Below are positions 60,301 through 64,000 of a DNA stretch of 64,000 nucleotides, one piece after another. How positions within the stretch are numbered: the first letter of the stretch is position 1; each line of letters starts with the position of its first letter. Origin of the DNA: Coccinella septempunctata (lineage: Eukaryota; Arthropoda; Insecta; Coleoptera; Coccinellidae); the NCBI RefSeq assembly GCF_907165205.1, contig NC_058189.1, positions 68,012,315 through 68,076,314 on the forward strand, in the 5' to 3' direction. The position numbers were made by a program, and so were the translations under genes. Under the pieces are notes generated by a model. The model did no database searches and was not told where the DNA came from. It worked only from the letters and a program-made list of their open reading frames with translations.

Positions 60301-62117
60301 ACATACAGAACATAAATGATTGCGCTAAGTGATAAATTTTCCGCTTCATAGTTAACCGACGTTTAATATTAATGTTCAACACTTCGAGTCGCGTGAATCA
60401 TCCAAGATTACGAGGAAATTGTAAAATTTTCCTCCATTTCTTCGACTCCTTCAATTCCATGTCCATGTATGAAATTAACGGGACATCTAGAACCTCAAAA
60501 TGAAATAATGAGTAAATAATCTGAAACCTCCTTCTGTTCGGGGTCCACATTTCGAGGTTATGCGTTTACCTTGAACGGACCAGAGAGAAATTCCTCAACC
60601 TACTCGACCGGAGGCATAGTTTGGTGTCCAAGTATGTGAAATATCGGAAGGTTTTCTGAGAAATGGCGGCTGCGTCGACCGGAACCTATACCAACGAGAA
60701 CCTCGCGGTCTCGAGGTTAACATACCCATGAATGGGTCAACCCGTGACTCAGCCCGCGGTCAACGTTGTCCGGTCTTGTCGAAAATCACAAAATTTTCTG
60801 ATTTTTGAAGACCAGAGGATCTCGGTCTGCAATGGGCCAAACATGGCTGATTCTAATATTTATTACGAAAAAAATGGCCCAAGGTTTGCTCCCATGAGCT
60901 TTGGGATCGAGAACGAAAAAAAATTACAATTATCCCATAGAAACTACCACGTTTTGGAAAAATTCATTCCTTCTCTGTCATAGACATATAGACTCTCTAT
61001 ATGTCCCTATGTCTATGTTCTCCGTTCAAAGTCTGAGCTTTTTCTACCAAACTTTAGGCAACTCTGGAGTACCATCCGATAGCGATTCTTCCAGTTCTTT
61101 GTTCCTTTTGACCTATTTTGGGGATTGGAAATGATAGAATCAAACACAAAATTATATTTCCAAAAACATTGAAAGTGGACTTGTGATAATGGAAATTCTT
61201 ATGCATTGTCAAAATAATATTTTCACATGAGTTCAGCTCAACTACCAAGTCAGTTTTACGAGTCATAAAGTATCGGGTATCAAGCTAGCTCTCCGGAAAC
61301 CAATTTTCCATCTTGTTGAGAGCTGAAGAGAAGCTGGAATGTAAAAAATACCTACTAGGTAAACCGTTGAAAGTTTTGCGTATCAGCGTGTGCGGATTCT
61401 TGCATTTCTTTCATTGTATTTCTACAAATCTATGTGACGGACATGAATAAAATTTGGTTAATTTAGTGAAAATAATTGACCCAATCGCGAAAGTATAACA
61501 TGGAAGAAAATTGATAATTAAACTCGTCGTTTTGGAAAACAAATCCCCAAAAACACAGGATAGAGAGCAGGATTAAAATTAACTTAACTGGAAAATTAGG
61601 TGTTAAAATTTCGACGTCTGGGAGAATATACCTGCCAACTTGTTGATCAAAATCAACGAAAGAAATGAGAATTTGTTGCAATGGTGCGATCGATGAATAC
61701 ATTCATCCTTTGACCAGACAGCGGCAACGGAGATTAATGATATTAGCAGAAACAATGTTTTTCTTCACAAAAAGACGAGCTCAAGAGGTCTTGGGATGTG
61801 TGTATACTTCTGTTGCTAAGGAAATAATGTTCATGACAGATGAGTGATCAATTTTCCGGAAAAACAAACGAAAATTCGCGGAAAAGGTGGACCCATGTTC
61901 AATCCCCTTTCCGAAGTGGTGATAACGGAAAAACATTTGGTTGTCAAACAAGTCGTTATTCAATTGGCAACTTACAATCTAAATGTTTTTTCTTGGGCCC
62001 TATCATCTCTTCTGTGGTGGCTTTGCAGACCGACTTGGCGAGTCCTTGGCCGGCTATACTGTGTTTAGCAGCTAAAAGACGATCATTTATCGTTTGTCCT
62101 GCCATCCTTCCAGTCAT
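27241..62117 (-). CDS. lap: lap: AP180/PICALM clathrin-assembly adaptor, complete, 12 exons
   Basis: Coding exons, 5' to 3' on the minus strand: 61976-62117, 41774-41916, 40064-40139, 37918-38020, 35511-35719, 35084-35190, 34726-35025, 34387-34666, 32252-32329, 29389-29623, 29145-29331, 27241-27354. Every junction has GT-AG and the phases agree, giving 657 residues. Residues about 20-300 form the ANTH domain, with the phosphoinositide-binding motif KATTEEMIGPKKKH at residues 32-45. The rest is a flexible clathrin/AP2-binding tail with two NPF motifs (EH-domain binding), DLF and DDLL clathrin-box-like motifs, a short polyQ and a C-terminal Met/Gln-rich end. The family recruits clathrin and sorts R-SNAREs such as synaptobrevin in endocytosis at the plasma membrane and synapse. 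Intron 1 is about 20 kb and holds a Harbinger transposon and many MITEs. The start MTGRMAGQ is at 62117; a second ATG is 12 bases in. Confidence 0.95.
27566..28200 (+). repeat. Interspersed repeat family A in the last lap intron
   Basis: It starts near GTCTTTGACTTGTACAAATA and includes CCGATCCGGCCCTGATAAAA and TTTTCATAATGAGCTATGCC. It ends in the inverted terminal part (TTTCGACCTCAAGAATCTAC). The outermost bases are degraded. It abuts the hairpin that begins at 28201. Confidence 0.7.
28201..28689. repeat. 489-bp hairpin: two arms of about 235 bp, 22-bp loop
   Basis: 28201-28435 and 28458-28689 are inverted copies of about 90% identity by eye. Examples are CATCGAAGAAAAGCAGATGC with its match near 28565, and GATGGACTCTTATTCAATAC with its match next to the loop. 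It lies in lap intron 11, so it is transcribed as part of the lap pre-mRNA and could fold into a long double-stranded stem. No frame or transposon terminus is recognisable. Confidence 0.9.
28690..29144. other. Rest of lap intron 11
   Basis: AT-rich. About 28780-29000 has an evenly mixed composition and AATAAATAATAAAG near 28990. It could be a fragment of a retroelement, but I cannot name it. Confidence 0.35.
29145..29331 (-). CDS. lap: lap exon 11
   Basis: It encodes GVQWNSPKGGSKTGNSWTPQ and a Pro/Thr/Met-rich tail ending VQPVM. The acceptor is TTTTTCAG and the donor GTAAGG. Confidence 0.92.
29389..29623 (-). CDS. lap: lap exon 10
   Basis: It encodes FDGLGGVLQPMSAGNG, an Asn-rich stretch, then GKLVSGDLESSLASLAENL. 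This last block is strongly conserved in PICALM/AP180 tails. The donor is GTAAGA. Confidence 0.93.
29624..30483. other. lap intron 9, left part: nothing recognised
   Basis: AT-rich, with short frames that have no similarity to known proteins. Confidence 0.4.
30484..30774 (+). pseudogene. Internally deleted Tc1-like transposase
   Basis: The first 15 or so codons resemble an N-terminal HTH start (LNEGLTQQEVAWH). After a frame change the sequence jumps straight to the C-terminal end: SPDRNCFEHEWSAISQQLHR, with Glu in the position of the third catalytic residue, then NRSRALQNDRGGSTRY and a stop at 30769-30771. The entire DDE core between them is missing. It is antisense to lap. Confidence 0.7.
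30775..32251. other. lap intron 9, right part, with two small inverted repeats
   Basis: TTTGGGCGTAGCT at 31092-31104 is inverted at 31238-31250. TCCTCCCAGTGAAAC at 31832-31846 is inverted at 31936-31950. Both could bound small MITE remnants. A 91-codon frame (minus) and a 77-codon frame (plus) around 31.3-31.8 kb have no similarity that I recognise. Confidence 0.4.
32252..32329 (-). CDS. lap: lap exon 9
   Basis: A small exon encoding QSMVSNSSFVSDTNFASVFG then SSEPK. The acceptor is TCTTCTAG and the donor GTAAGT. Phase fits on both sides. The ASVFG block aligns with the ESVFG block of PICALM. Confidence 0.9.
32403..34215. repeat. Degenerate GAGTA pentanucleotide array in lap intron 8
   Basis: For about 1.3 kb outside the insertion, the plus strand is a decayed tandem repeat of GAGTA (TAGAGTAGAGTAG with many single changes). 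It is split by a family B MITE at 32693-33208. Frames in the array are artefacts. In the lap pre-mRNA the array reads as a pyrimidine-rich CUCUA/UACUC repeat between exons 8 and 9. Confidence 0.9.
32693..33208. repeat. Hairpin MITE family B, copy 2, inside the GAGTA array
   Basis: Termini CAGGATGGGCAAAATTCGTT and, inverted, CAGGGTGTGCAAAATTCGTT are flanked by TA at 32691-32692 and 33209-33210. GAGTA-type repeat lies on both sides. The interior matches copy 1 at 16643-17236, with a deletion in the right arm. Confidence 0.85.
34387..34666 (-). CDS. lap: lap exon 8 (clathrin/EH-binding tail)
   Basis: It carries GGNPFMS and SNPFMDAF (two NPF motifs), ALDLFSAEP and SDDLLQLS (clathrin-box-like motifs) and a six-residue Gln run. 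The acceptor is TTTTCCAG and the donor GTAAGG. Confidence 0.92.
34726..35025 (-). CDS. lap: lap exon 7
   Basis: Exactly 100 codons. It starts NVGIDKGNIPDLTKAPSSLL, then moves into a Ser-rich linker and the helix LQALLEEEAAMNQFK. It marks the change from the ANTH domain to the disordered tail. Confidence 0.94.
35084..35190 (-). CDS. lap: lap exon 6
   Basis: It encodes EKFFDMNKKQCKEALDIYKK through RVSEFLKVAE, the last conserved part of the ANTH fold. The acceptor is TTTTTCAG and the donor GTAAAG. Confidence 0.95.
35511..35719 (-). CDS. lap: lap exon 5
   Basis: It encodes KEDGMLRTMNTDKLLKTLPV through YNDGIINLL. The acceptor is TTCCGCAG and the donor GTTGGT, a weaker donor than the others. Confidence 0.94.
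35720..36941. other. lap intron 4, left part: nothing recognised
   Basis: AT-rich unique sequence with no repeat shared with the rest of the window and no supported frame. Confidence 0.4.
36942..37818 (+). mobile_element. LINE fragment, copy 2, degenerate
   Basis: It reads on plus through SLEDETLELVEQFKYLGSFI and NLKTKTAVYKAVVLPTLL. An internal deletion removes the YGSESW region present in copy 1 (6328-7014). The sequence then continues to the zinc-knuckle-like end and a short AATG-type tail (CAGCAATGATAATGACTAAT). Several stops and frameshifts are present. CTGCTATATA at 36932-36941 and 37819-37828 is a likely 10-bp target-site duplication, although 75 bases of non-LINE sequence then lie inside the right end. 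It is antisense to lap, in intron 4. Confidence 0.75.
37918..38020 (-). CDS. lap: lap exon 4
   Basis: It encodes YDMSPFIRRYAKYLNEKAIS through FCKIKR of the ANTH domain. The acceptor is TTTTTCAG and the donor GTAAGT. The two bases left over join exon 5 to give Gly. Confidence 0.95.
38021..40063. other. lap intron 3: nothing recognised
   Basis: 38040-38330 is a GC-richer unique stretch. The remainder is AT-rich. Frames of 70-83 codons near 39.6-39.95 kb overlap each other on both strands and have no known similarity. Confidence 0.4.
40064..40139 (-). CDS. lap: lap exon 3
   Basis: It encodes RFTQYLASSNSTFQLSNFLD then KSGVQ. The acceptor is TTTTTCAG and the donor GTTAGT. It leaves one base for the Gly codon of exon 4. 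Confidence 0.95.
40225..41640. repeat. Cluster of nested inverted and direct repeats in lap intron 2
   Basis: About ten copies of a composite module alternate in orientation. One part is a short palindrome built on GGTGAAGGTAAAGGTAAAG and TTTACCTTCACCCACC. The other is a spacer that reads roughly GCTATCGTTCTAGCGAAACA, then CGTGTGGGGATTGAATAACT and CATCCTAGTGATC. One direct duplication has a period of 127 bp (40634 and 40761). CACACGTGT, with an E-box core, lies in several spacers. No frame is present. Confidence 0.85.
40868..41110. repeat. 243-bp near-perfect palindrome within the cluster
   Basis: Centred near 40990. TTGAACTAAGAGTTCAATCC on the left is mirrored by GGATTGAACTCTTAGTTCAA on the right, and GGTAAAAGTGGAGTTTAC by GTAGACTCCACTTTTACC. 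The loop is only a few bases. Confidence 0.88.
41774..41916 (-). CDS. lap: lap exon 2
   Basis: It encodes LLHCTNEPNISVPQLANLLI through VHHMMCYGNE of the ANTH domain. The acceptor is TTTGCAG and the donor GTGAGT. Its length is 2 + 47 codons. Confidence 0.95.
41917..43142. other. lap intron 1, 3' end: nothing recognised
   Basis: Unique AT-rich sequence. Overlapping frames of 60-100 codons near 42.5-42.8 kb on both strands have no similarity I recognise. Confidence 0.4.
43143..43378 (+). repeat. Interspersed repeat family A, 5' part
   Basis: It begins CTCGGTGAGTCTTTGACTCG and runs through CCGATTCGGTCCTGATAAAA and TAACAAGCTAAATCTGTGAC to AAACAGAGTTGTATTC, in the same order as in the other copies. 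Confidence 0.7.
43508..44127. repeat. Hairpin MITE, family B-related, copy 3
   Basis: It starts CAGGGTGTCCCAAATTCGAT after TA at 43506-43507. The inner blocks match family B (CTCATAATTTTTCTGTCTGC, CAGGCACTTTCTTACGAAAA), and the right arm returns inverted (CACAGGACATCGAATTTGGG). The final terminus is missing. 43418-43505 looks like a second, partial right arm of the same family. Confidence 0.7.
44128..45204. other. Unique stretch in lap intron 1 with a GC-rich core
   Basis: About 44200-44720 is GC/CpG-rich. It holds a 119-codon plus-strand frame (44261-44620) that starts on TTG and resembles nothing known. I do not call it a gene. Confidence 0.4.
45205..45475 (+). repeat. Interspersed repeat family D, copy 2
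   Basis: It matches 330-612, best at the end: GGTTTTTTTACTGAGGTTTT and GCTAAAACTCATACATATGC with the bases following it. No frame or terminal structure. Confidence 0.6.
45570..45960 (-). pseudogene. Tc1/mariner-type transposase N-terminal fragment
   Basis: On the minus strand the frame reads LFNQRHSGKNVSAAYVLQLV, then ATGSVGNKRRAHERDEAMDG and ISGVSRTTIMRILKQYKFHP. This is the HTH and linker part of a Tc1/mariner-type transposase. After residue 86 the frame ends and the sequence runs to a terminal repeat, CAGTGTGGTCCGAAAAACAG, at 45570 next to TA. The catalytic domain has been deleted and the 5' terminus is not visible. Confidence 0.75.
45961..47374. other. Part of lap intron 1: nothing recognised
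   Basis: AT-rich unique sequence. The 133-codon minus-strand frame at 45973-46374 has no similarity I recognise and no repeat signature. Confidence 0.4.
47375..47460 (-). repeat. Interspersed repeat family A, terminal fragment
   Basis: On the minus strand this reads from the terminus CAGGGCGAGTCTTTGACTCG through ACAGTAGATTCACGAGGTCA, with TA at 47461-47462. Confidence 0.7.
47461..48180. other. Unique stretch in lap intron 1 with GC-rich parts
   Basis: 47480-47900 alternates GC/CpG-rich blocks with AT-rich ones. CTATATATAATAGCC near 47651 is TATA-like, but no transcript start or frame follows. Confidence 0.35.
48181..49268. repeat. Dispersed GTCAGATTAA motif cluster
   Basis: The motif (G/C)TGTCAGATTAA occurs at 48182, 48323, 48925 and 48954, a variant (CTGCCAGATTAA) at 49201, and an inverted variant near 49253. 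GTACATACTCGAGCGTG at 48309-48325 is nearly inverted at 49017-49033. This pattern suits subterminal repeats of an unidentified transposon. No transposase frame or termini are visible. Confidence 0.5.
49494..49680. repeat. Small hairpin MITE, family E
   Basis: The arms GCTGGAACGTCCGTTTCGAT and, inverted, AGGAACGTCCGTTGAGATTT both continue into AATGCCCCATTAAA. An inner copy of the terminus (GCTGGAAAGTCCGTTAAAAT) lies at about 49592, so the element may be a nested or tandem insertion. Confidence 0.7.
49681..50295. other. Part of lap intron 1: nothing recognised
   Basis: About 49900-50120 is GC-richer unique sequence. Frames of 82-102 codons have no known similarity. Confidence 0.4.
50296..51025. 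mobile_element. Foldback element family C, copy 2 (decayed)
   Basis: It begins CAGGGTGGGCTTTTAAAAAC after TA at 50294-50295 and shows the same order of blocks as 1261-2337: ACACGTCGATTTTCGATTCG, CCCTTCAACCCTTAG, then the transposase-like start (ATG at 50771; VHLLAERIEIIS). It then turns back with AAATAAGGTATCACTCACTT. The central loop and the outer right arm are missing, and a family E MITE sits in the left arm. Confidence 0.7.
50519..50630. repeat. Family E MITE, copy 2, inside the foldback element
   Basis: GTTGCAGGAATGTCCGTTAA at the left and, inverted, AATGGAAAGTCTATTAAGAT at the right match the ends of 49494-49680. It interrupts the family C arm, so it is the younger insertion. Confidence 0.6.
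51026..51473. other. Part of lap intron 1: nothing recognised
   Basis: AT-rich. GGGACACCTTGTATA near 51427 resembles an inverted family B/C terminus, but no element can be followed from it. Confidence 0.4.
51474..51719. repeat. Small hairpin MITE, family F
   Basis: CCATAGACATAGAGACATG at 51474 is inverted at 51700-51719. Inside, AGAGAGAAATGATCGTCGGG pairs with the inverse of CCCGACGTGCGTTTCTCTCT. A short remnant of the same termini lies at 60979-61017. Confidence 0.75.
51720..53503. other. Part of lap intron 1, with a local direct duplication
   Basis: About 51729-51812 and 52027-52105 are diverged direct copies (ACAAAAGTGAGGTTAGCTCC against ACAAAAGTGAGGTTATCACC, each followed by GATCACA and later GTAGTGTTTTT). 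The rest is AT-rich with overlapping frames of no known similarity. Confidence 0.45.
53538..53834. promoter_or_regulatory. Harbinger left subterminal repeats and nuclease 5' region
   Basis: At least eight copies of a motif close to AATCGTCAATCA or GATCAAC occur in about 240 bases (for example AATCGTCAATCAAA, GTCTAATCAAGAAATCG, GATTGTCAATCAGG and CTTGATCAACC). An inner repeat of the terminus, GGGTTTCATAAAA, lies at about 53703. A similar but shorter set is at 57440-57547. In this superfamily such sites are bound by the Myb-like protein. The nuclease promoter must also lie here. Confidence 0.55.
53835..54893 (+). CDS. HARBI1-like transposase/nuclease, intact, 352 aa
   Basis: A single open frame from ATG 53835 (MLSDTSSSSEENNEEYY) to TAA. 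An acidic Ser-rich start is followed by a helical DNA-binding-type region (residues about 45-120, including TIGDHVNITKPTVCRIVKRV) and the DDE_Tnp_4 nuclease domain. Likely catalytic residues are D153 (GAIDCTHIRI), D230 (LLGDSGYACKPF) and E266 (RNCIERCFGVLKRRF), with 35 residues between the last two. The conserved WPGSVHDSTIF (residues 198-208) is also intact. In PIF/Harbinger elements this protein cuts and joins DNA and needs the Myb-like partner for nuclear import and DNA binding. No stop, frameshift or missing motif is visible. Confidence 0.95.
   Translation: MLSDTSSSSEENNEEYYLRRPRSFKNLNDPFEMYNDAEFKHRFRFHKNSVMELLHKIGEKIEAPTKRNRALNAKMQIIVALRFYATGGFQMTIGDHVNITKPTVCRIVKRVSTEIAKLKPNYISMPKTRQKRLEVASGFHDIAGLPRVVGAIDCTHIRIISPGGSNAETFRNRKGYFSINVQAVCDAGLKIINIIARWPGSVHDSTIFNDSPLIVEMEQGLYGNCYLLGDSGYACKPFLLTPVLNPGTEAERRYNQAHIKTRNCIERCFGVLKRRFPCLYYGLRNKLSTSLTIIIACCVLHNLALSVNDTVDTLEELPENFEESDIVHHDQGQQNTAIRNALIADLFERYVS
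55033..55038 (+). terminator. Candidate polyadenylation signal of the nuclease gene
   Basis: AATAAA lies 140 bases past the nuclease stop codon. On the opposite strand TTTATT at 54968-54973 could serve the Myb-like gene, so the two 3' ends probably overlap. Confidence 0.4.
55099..57239 (-). CDS. Myb/SANT-like DNA-binding protein of the Harbinger element, 263 aa, 5 exons
   Basis: Exons, 5' to 3': 57160-57239, 56902-57085, 56747-56839, 56527-56659, 55099-55400. All introns are GT-AG and the phases fit, giving 263 residues. Residues about 8-88 form a Myb/SANT-like domain of the FSBP/MSANTD type (NYTTEDKNLLLSLVE, REAWEEIARNFN, RTSQQLKTLYENLKRRGRKD). Then come the family's GGG motif (MMATGGGSFKNML) and LENPFDDANIYF. 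A proline repeat follows (PIPNLGDPDPIPDQ), then a basic, coiled-coil-like C-terminus (YYLKKLENAKIEQKILKLQL). The protein is expected to bind the element's ends and bring in the nuclease. It faces the nuclease gene tail to tail, 205 bp apart. The shorter continuous frame at 56872-57060 is just part of exon 2. Confidence 0.88.
57741..57835 (+). repeat. 174-bp satellite, single partial unit
   Basis: TTTCAGAATATGTATCACAT, then GATACGCGACTCG and TTTCCCAAAAAGATGG, follow the unit order with a deletion around the ACGATAATTTTCC part. Confidence 0.75.
58343..58400 (+). repeat. Direct repeat, copy 1 (of 2)
   Basis: CTGTTGGTACATATTTTAGG, then AATCTGTGGTCT and CGATCGTTCTC, recur at 59337-59395. Confidence 0.55.
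59337..59395 (+). repeat. Direct repeat, copy 2 (of 2)
   Basis: CTATTGGTACATATTTCAGG, then AATCTGTGGTCT and CGATCGTTCTC, match 58343-58400, about 1 kb away. Confidence 0.55.
60979..61017. repeat. Remnant of MITE family F
   Basis: CATAGACATATAGACTCTCT and the inverted TATGTCCCTATGTCTATG meet almost without a loop, like the two ends of 51474-51719 joined after internal deletion. Confidence 0.5.
61976..62117 (-). CDS. lap: lap exon 1 (N-terminus of the ANTH domain)
   Basis: It encodes MTGRMAGQTINDRLLAAKHS through PKKKHLD (47 codons plus one base), closely matching the start of insect and vertebrate AP180/PICALM. The donor is GTAAGT at 61975. The leftover T joins AT of exon 2 to make Tyr, giving HLDYLLHC as in the family. 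An upstream ATTTAG boundary would lack a GT donor. Confidence 0.93.
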
Positions 62118-63000
62118 TGTTGCTATTTTATGCGATAAATTTTCAGCTTTTCAACCTTGAACACTGTGACACTTCCACTAAAACTGTCACTGATTTGAAA
62201 ATATACTTTTTACACAGGTATCGAAGAAACAGTAAATATCATAACTGAAGTGAAGAATTGATTCGTATCTGGGCACCTTCAGAACAATTGAGGTTTTCAA
62301 ATTTTGCTATATGGATGAAATTACATTACAATTTTGTGTAACAACCGGCGAACAGAAACTAATTATTTTGACTGCTTGAATGAGAATCGACAATCGACAG
62401 TTTCTTGCAGTCCACACACGTCAATCCTCAATCAAATAAAGTAACATCTGACAATTTGGCATATCCTTTTGTTGACATTTAGTTGACGTATTAAAAAGAA
62501 GGGGAATAACTTCACCAGCGCAAACACAAGCGGCAACACCGAGCACTCTGAGTCAAGTGAGAAATGATCGCAGCGCCATAACGGAGATTTTCTGTTACTT
62601 TAAAAACGGGCATTTCGAGTTGAATAATAGAATAATATTGTGACTATAGTAAAATGAAATAACTTGGTAGAATTCCGCAGCAAATATCACAACATAAATA
62701 TGAATGATTCCAATGAAATAATTCCATTGACTATGAATAATTCAATATTTGTCAAAGTACCCCAAAAATGTTTCTGAAGACGACCGCGACGTGGCGTCTT
62801 TCTGTTCTGTAGTTCCCACCACAGAACACTAAGTAAAATGCAGAAACATCTGTAGTCCAAAATTAAATTCGGTGTTCATTTCATTCTTTATCTTTTGTGC
62901 ATTCTTCTTATCCGCCATATTCTAGCGTCAGTGTCTGCGAACAAAGACTAGTCAATAAAGAACGGTATTCTTTTTCTTGTGTTTAAGAATAAGAAAAAAC
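62118..63000. promoter_or_regulatory. Shared 5' region of lap and the zinc-finger gene
   Basis: The lap start codon (62117, minus) and the zinc-finger start codon (63001, plus) diverge from this 883-bp stretch, which must hold both 5' untranslated regions and both promoters unless further 5' exons exist. A GC-richer core lies at about 62500-62600. TCAG at 62928-62931, within GCGTCAGTG, is a possible initiator for the plus-strand gene. No TATA box stands out. Confidence 0.5.
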
Positions 63001-63667
63001 ATGGAATCGGATTATTCTTATGTTGAAGAAGTTGACTCAAAATCTGTTATCACAGCAAATATAATAAATTTCAGAAGAAAAAAAATTGACGAGCTAGCAC
63101 ACGAATTGAGGAGCCAGCCATCAGAATCGGAGATAATAATTTTGGATACGGACATTGCCCTCAAGCCAGAAACTCTACAAGTTCGGTTGAAGGAAGAAGA
63201 TGAGTATGTTGAGATCGAAAACAACCAAGTTTGTTATGATGATACGGATTTCGTCGATGTGGATGGAAATTCTTATAAATTATTGGAAACGCAGGTTGAA
63301 GCCGAGATTGGATCCGAATTTCTTGATTTCGTGAATTCTGAGCTTGAGGAAGGAGAAATAAGAGATGGAAATAATTTCGAGTTATTGAAACAAAAATTCC
63401 CTTTCAGTAGTGGGCATGGTGTACAATTCGAATGTCCTATCTGTCAGAGAACCTTCTCACAGAAGGGAAATTTGTTTCGGCATTACCAAACTCACACAGG
63501 GGATAGACCTTTTGCCTGCAGATTATGTGGCCACAGATTCACTCAAAAATCAAATCTCCAAAAGCATCTTGCCACACATAATGGGGATAAAAGGTTTGAG
63601 TGTGGTGTGTGCAATAAAGGTTTTGTACAAAAGGCTAATCTTATAAGGCATCTACGGATCCATACTG
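63001..63667 (+). CDS. C2H2 zinc-finger protein, first coding exon (partial gene)
   Basis: ATG 63001 has a strong context (AAAACATGG) and starts MESDYSYVEEV. An in-frame extension to 62977 would need a TTG start and is rejected. Residues 1-140 are acidic and without a recognisable domain (EDEYVEIENN, ELEEGEIRDG). Three C2H2 fingers follow at about 144-165, 172-193 and 200-221, all with canonical C-x2-C-x12-H-x3-H spacing and TGDRP/NGDKR linkers. The exon ends after HT-G at a GTTAGT donor (63668), so more fingers probably follow off the window. It is likely a nuclear DNA-binding transcription factor; the target and the ortholog cannot be told. Confidence 0.88.
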
Positions 63668-64000
63668 GTTAGTATTTCCTCATGAATTTACCTTGTTTCT
63701 TGAGATTTTGATAGTGTTAATTGTTATCATAGGTTTGGTAAAGTGTAGCTTTGTTCGAATGTATTTTGGAAATTTTTTGAACTGTATTATAGGGTATCGT
63801 TTATCCTATTCACCTACCTATGAATGGATACGTGCATGCTCAGTAACTTTCTGGTCAAGCATTTGACAAGTACTTGTTGAACTGAACCAAATGTCCTGAA
63901 ATAATTGTTGGAAACTTTGTCTTGGGATTTATTAGGCTATTATCATAATGTGGATTTATTATAACCAACATTTTGGCTAGCAATGGCTTGTTTATTGTTC
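63668..64000 (+). other. Start of intron 1 of the zinc-finger gene
   Basis: It begins with GTTAGT and is AT-rich. No further exon is seen before the edge. Confidence 0.6.

Larger units (their letters stand above)
57584..61975. other. 5' part of lap intron 1: no gene recognised
   Basis: Unique sequence with CpG-richer blocks at about 57960-58100, 59560-60140 and 60540-60860. Frames of 60-92 codons have no recognisable similarity. It contains a satellite fragment, a pair of direct repeats and a MITE remnant, each listed separately. Confidence 0.45.

Noticed and set aside
61665..62160. Plus-strand frames at 61665-61847 and 61840-62160
   Set aside because: The second is the shadow of lap exon 1 on the opposite strand. 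The first has no known similarity.
62977..63000. An eight-residue N-terminal extension of the zinc-finger protein
   Set aside because: It would start at TTG. The ATG at 63001 has a strong translation context.

Overview
The window reads as a piece of an insect nuclear genome. It is AT-rich, has long introns with GT-AG boundaries, and is packed with insect-type DNA transposons (mariner, Tc1, PIF/Harbinger, a pogo-like relic), LINE fragments, hairpin elements and a satellite. A beetle is my best guess, but that rests on general repeat character and not on a diagnostic sequence.

Only two host genes can be supported. The first is lap, the insect AP180/PICALM clathrin-assembly adaptor, on the minus strand from 62117 down to 27241. 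All 12 coding exons are in the window, including exon 1 at 61976-62117, which lies about 20 kb upstream of exon 2. The joined frame closes without a break at 657 residues. The second is the first coding exon of a C2H2 zinc-finger gene at 63001-63667 on the plus strand, which continues beyond the right edge. The two start codons point away from each other and lie about 0.9 kb apart, so they probably share a promoter region.

From 1 to about 27.2 kb no host gene is recognisable. This part holds a 1.08-kb foldback element (1261-2337), mariner copies (2.5, 4.5, 10.7 and 14.4 kb), Tc1-like copies (8.85 and 19.96 kb), a LINE fragment with a target-site duplication (6.3 kb), a pogo-like element (12.9 kb), and several blocks of a 174-bp satellite with a conserved tail (12.0, 14.3/15.7, 17.4 and 23.8 kb). 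Between these lie short GC/CpG-richer unique stretches of unknown role.

The lap introns (27.4-62 kb) hold a 489-bp hairpin (28.2 kb), a degenerate GAGTA array of about 1.8 kb (32.4-34.2 kb), a second LINE fragment (36.9 kb), a 1.4-kb cluster of nested inverted repeats (40.2-41.6 kb) and, in the 20-kb first intron, several MITEs plus a PIF/Harbinger transposon (53.5-57.6 kb). In that transposon both the nuclease gene and the five-exon Myb/SANT-like gene are open. It is the only transposon here that looks coding-competent, and a 9-bp direct repeat flanks it.

Repeat family labels used below are mine. A has termini like CAGGGTGAGTCTTTGACTCG. B has termini like CAGGATGGGCAAAATTCG. C is the foldback with termini CAGGGTGGGCTTTT. 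D is a two-copy interspersed repeat. E and F are small hairpin MITEs.
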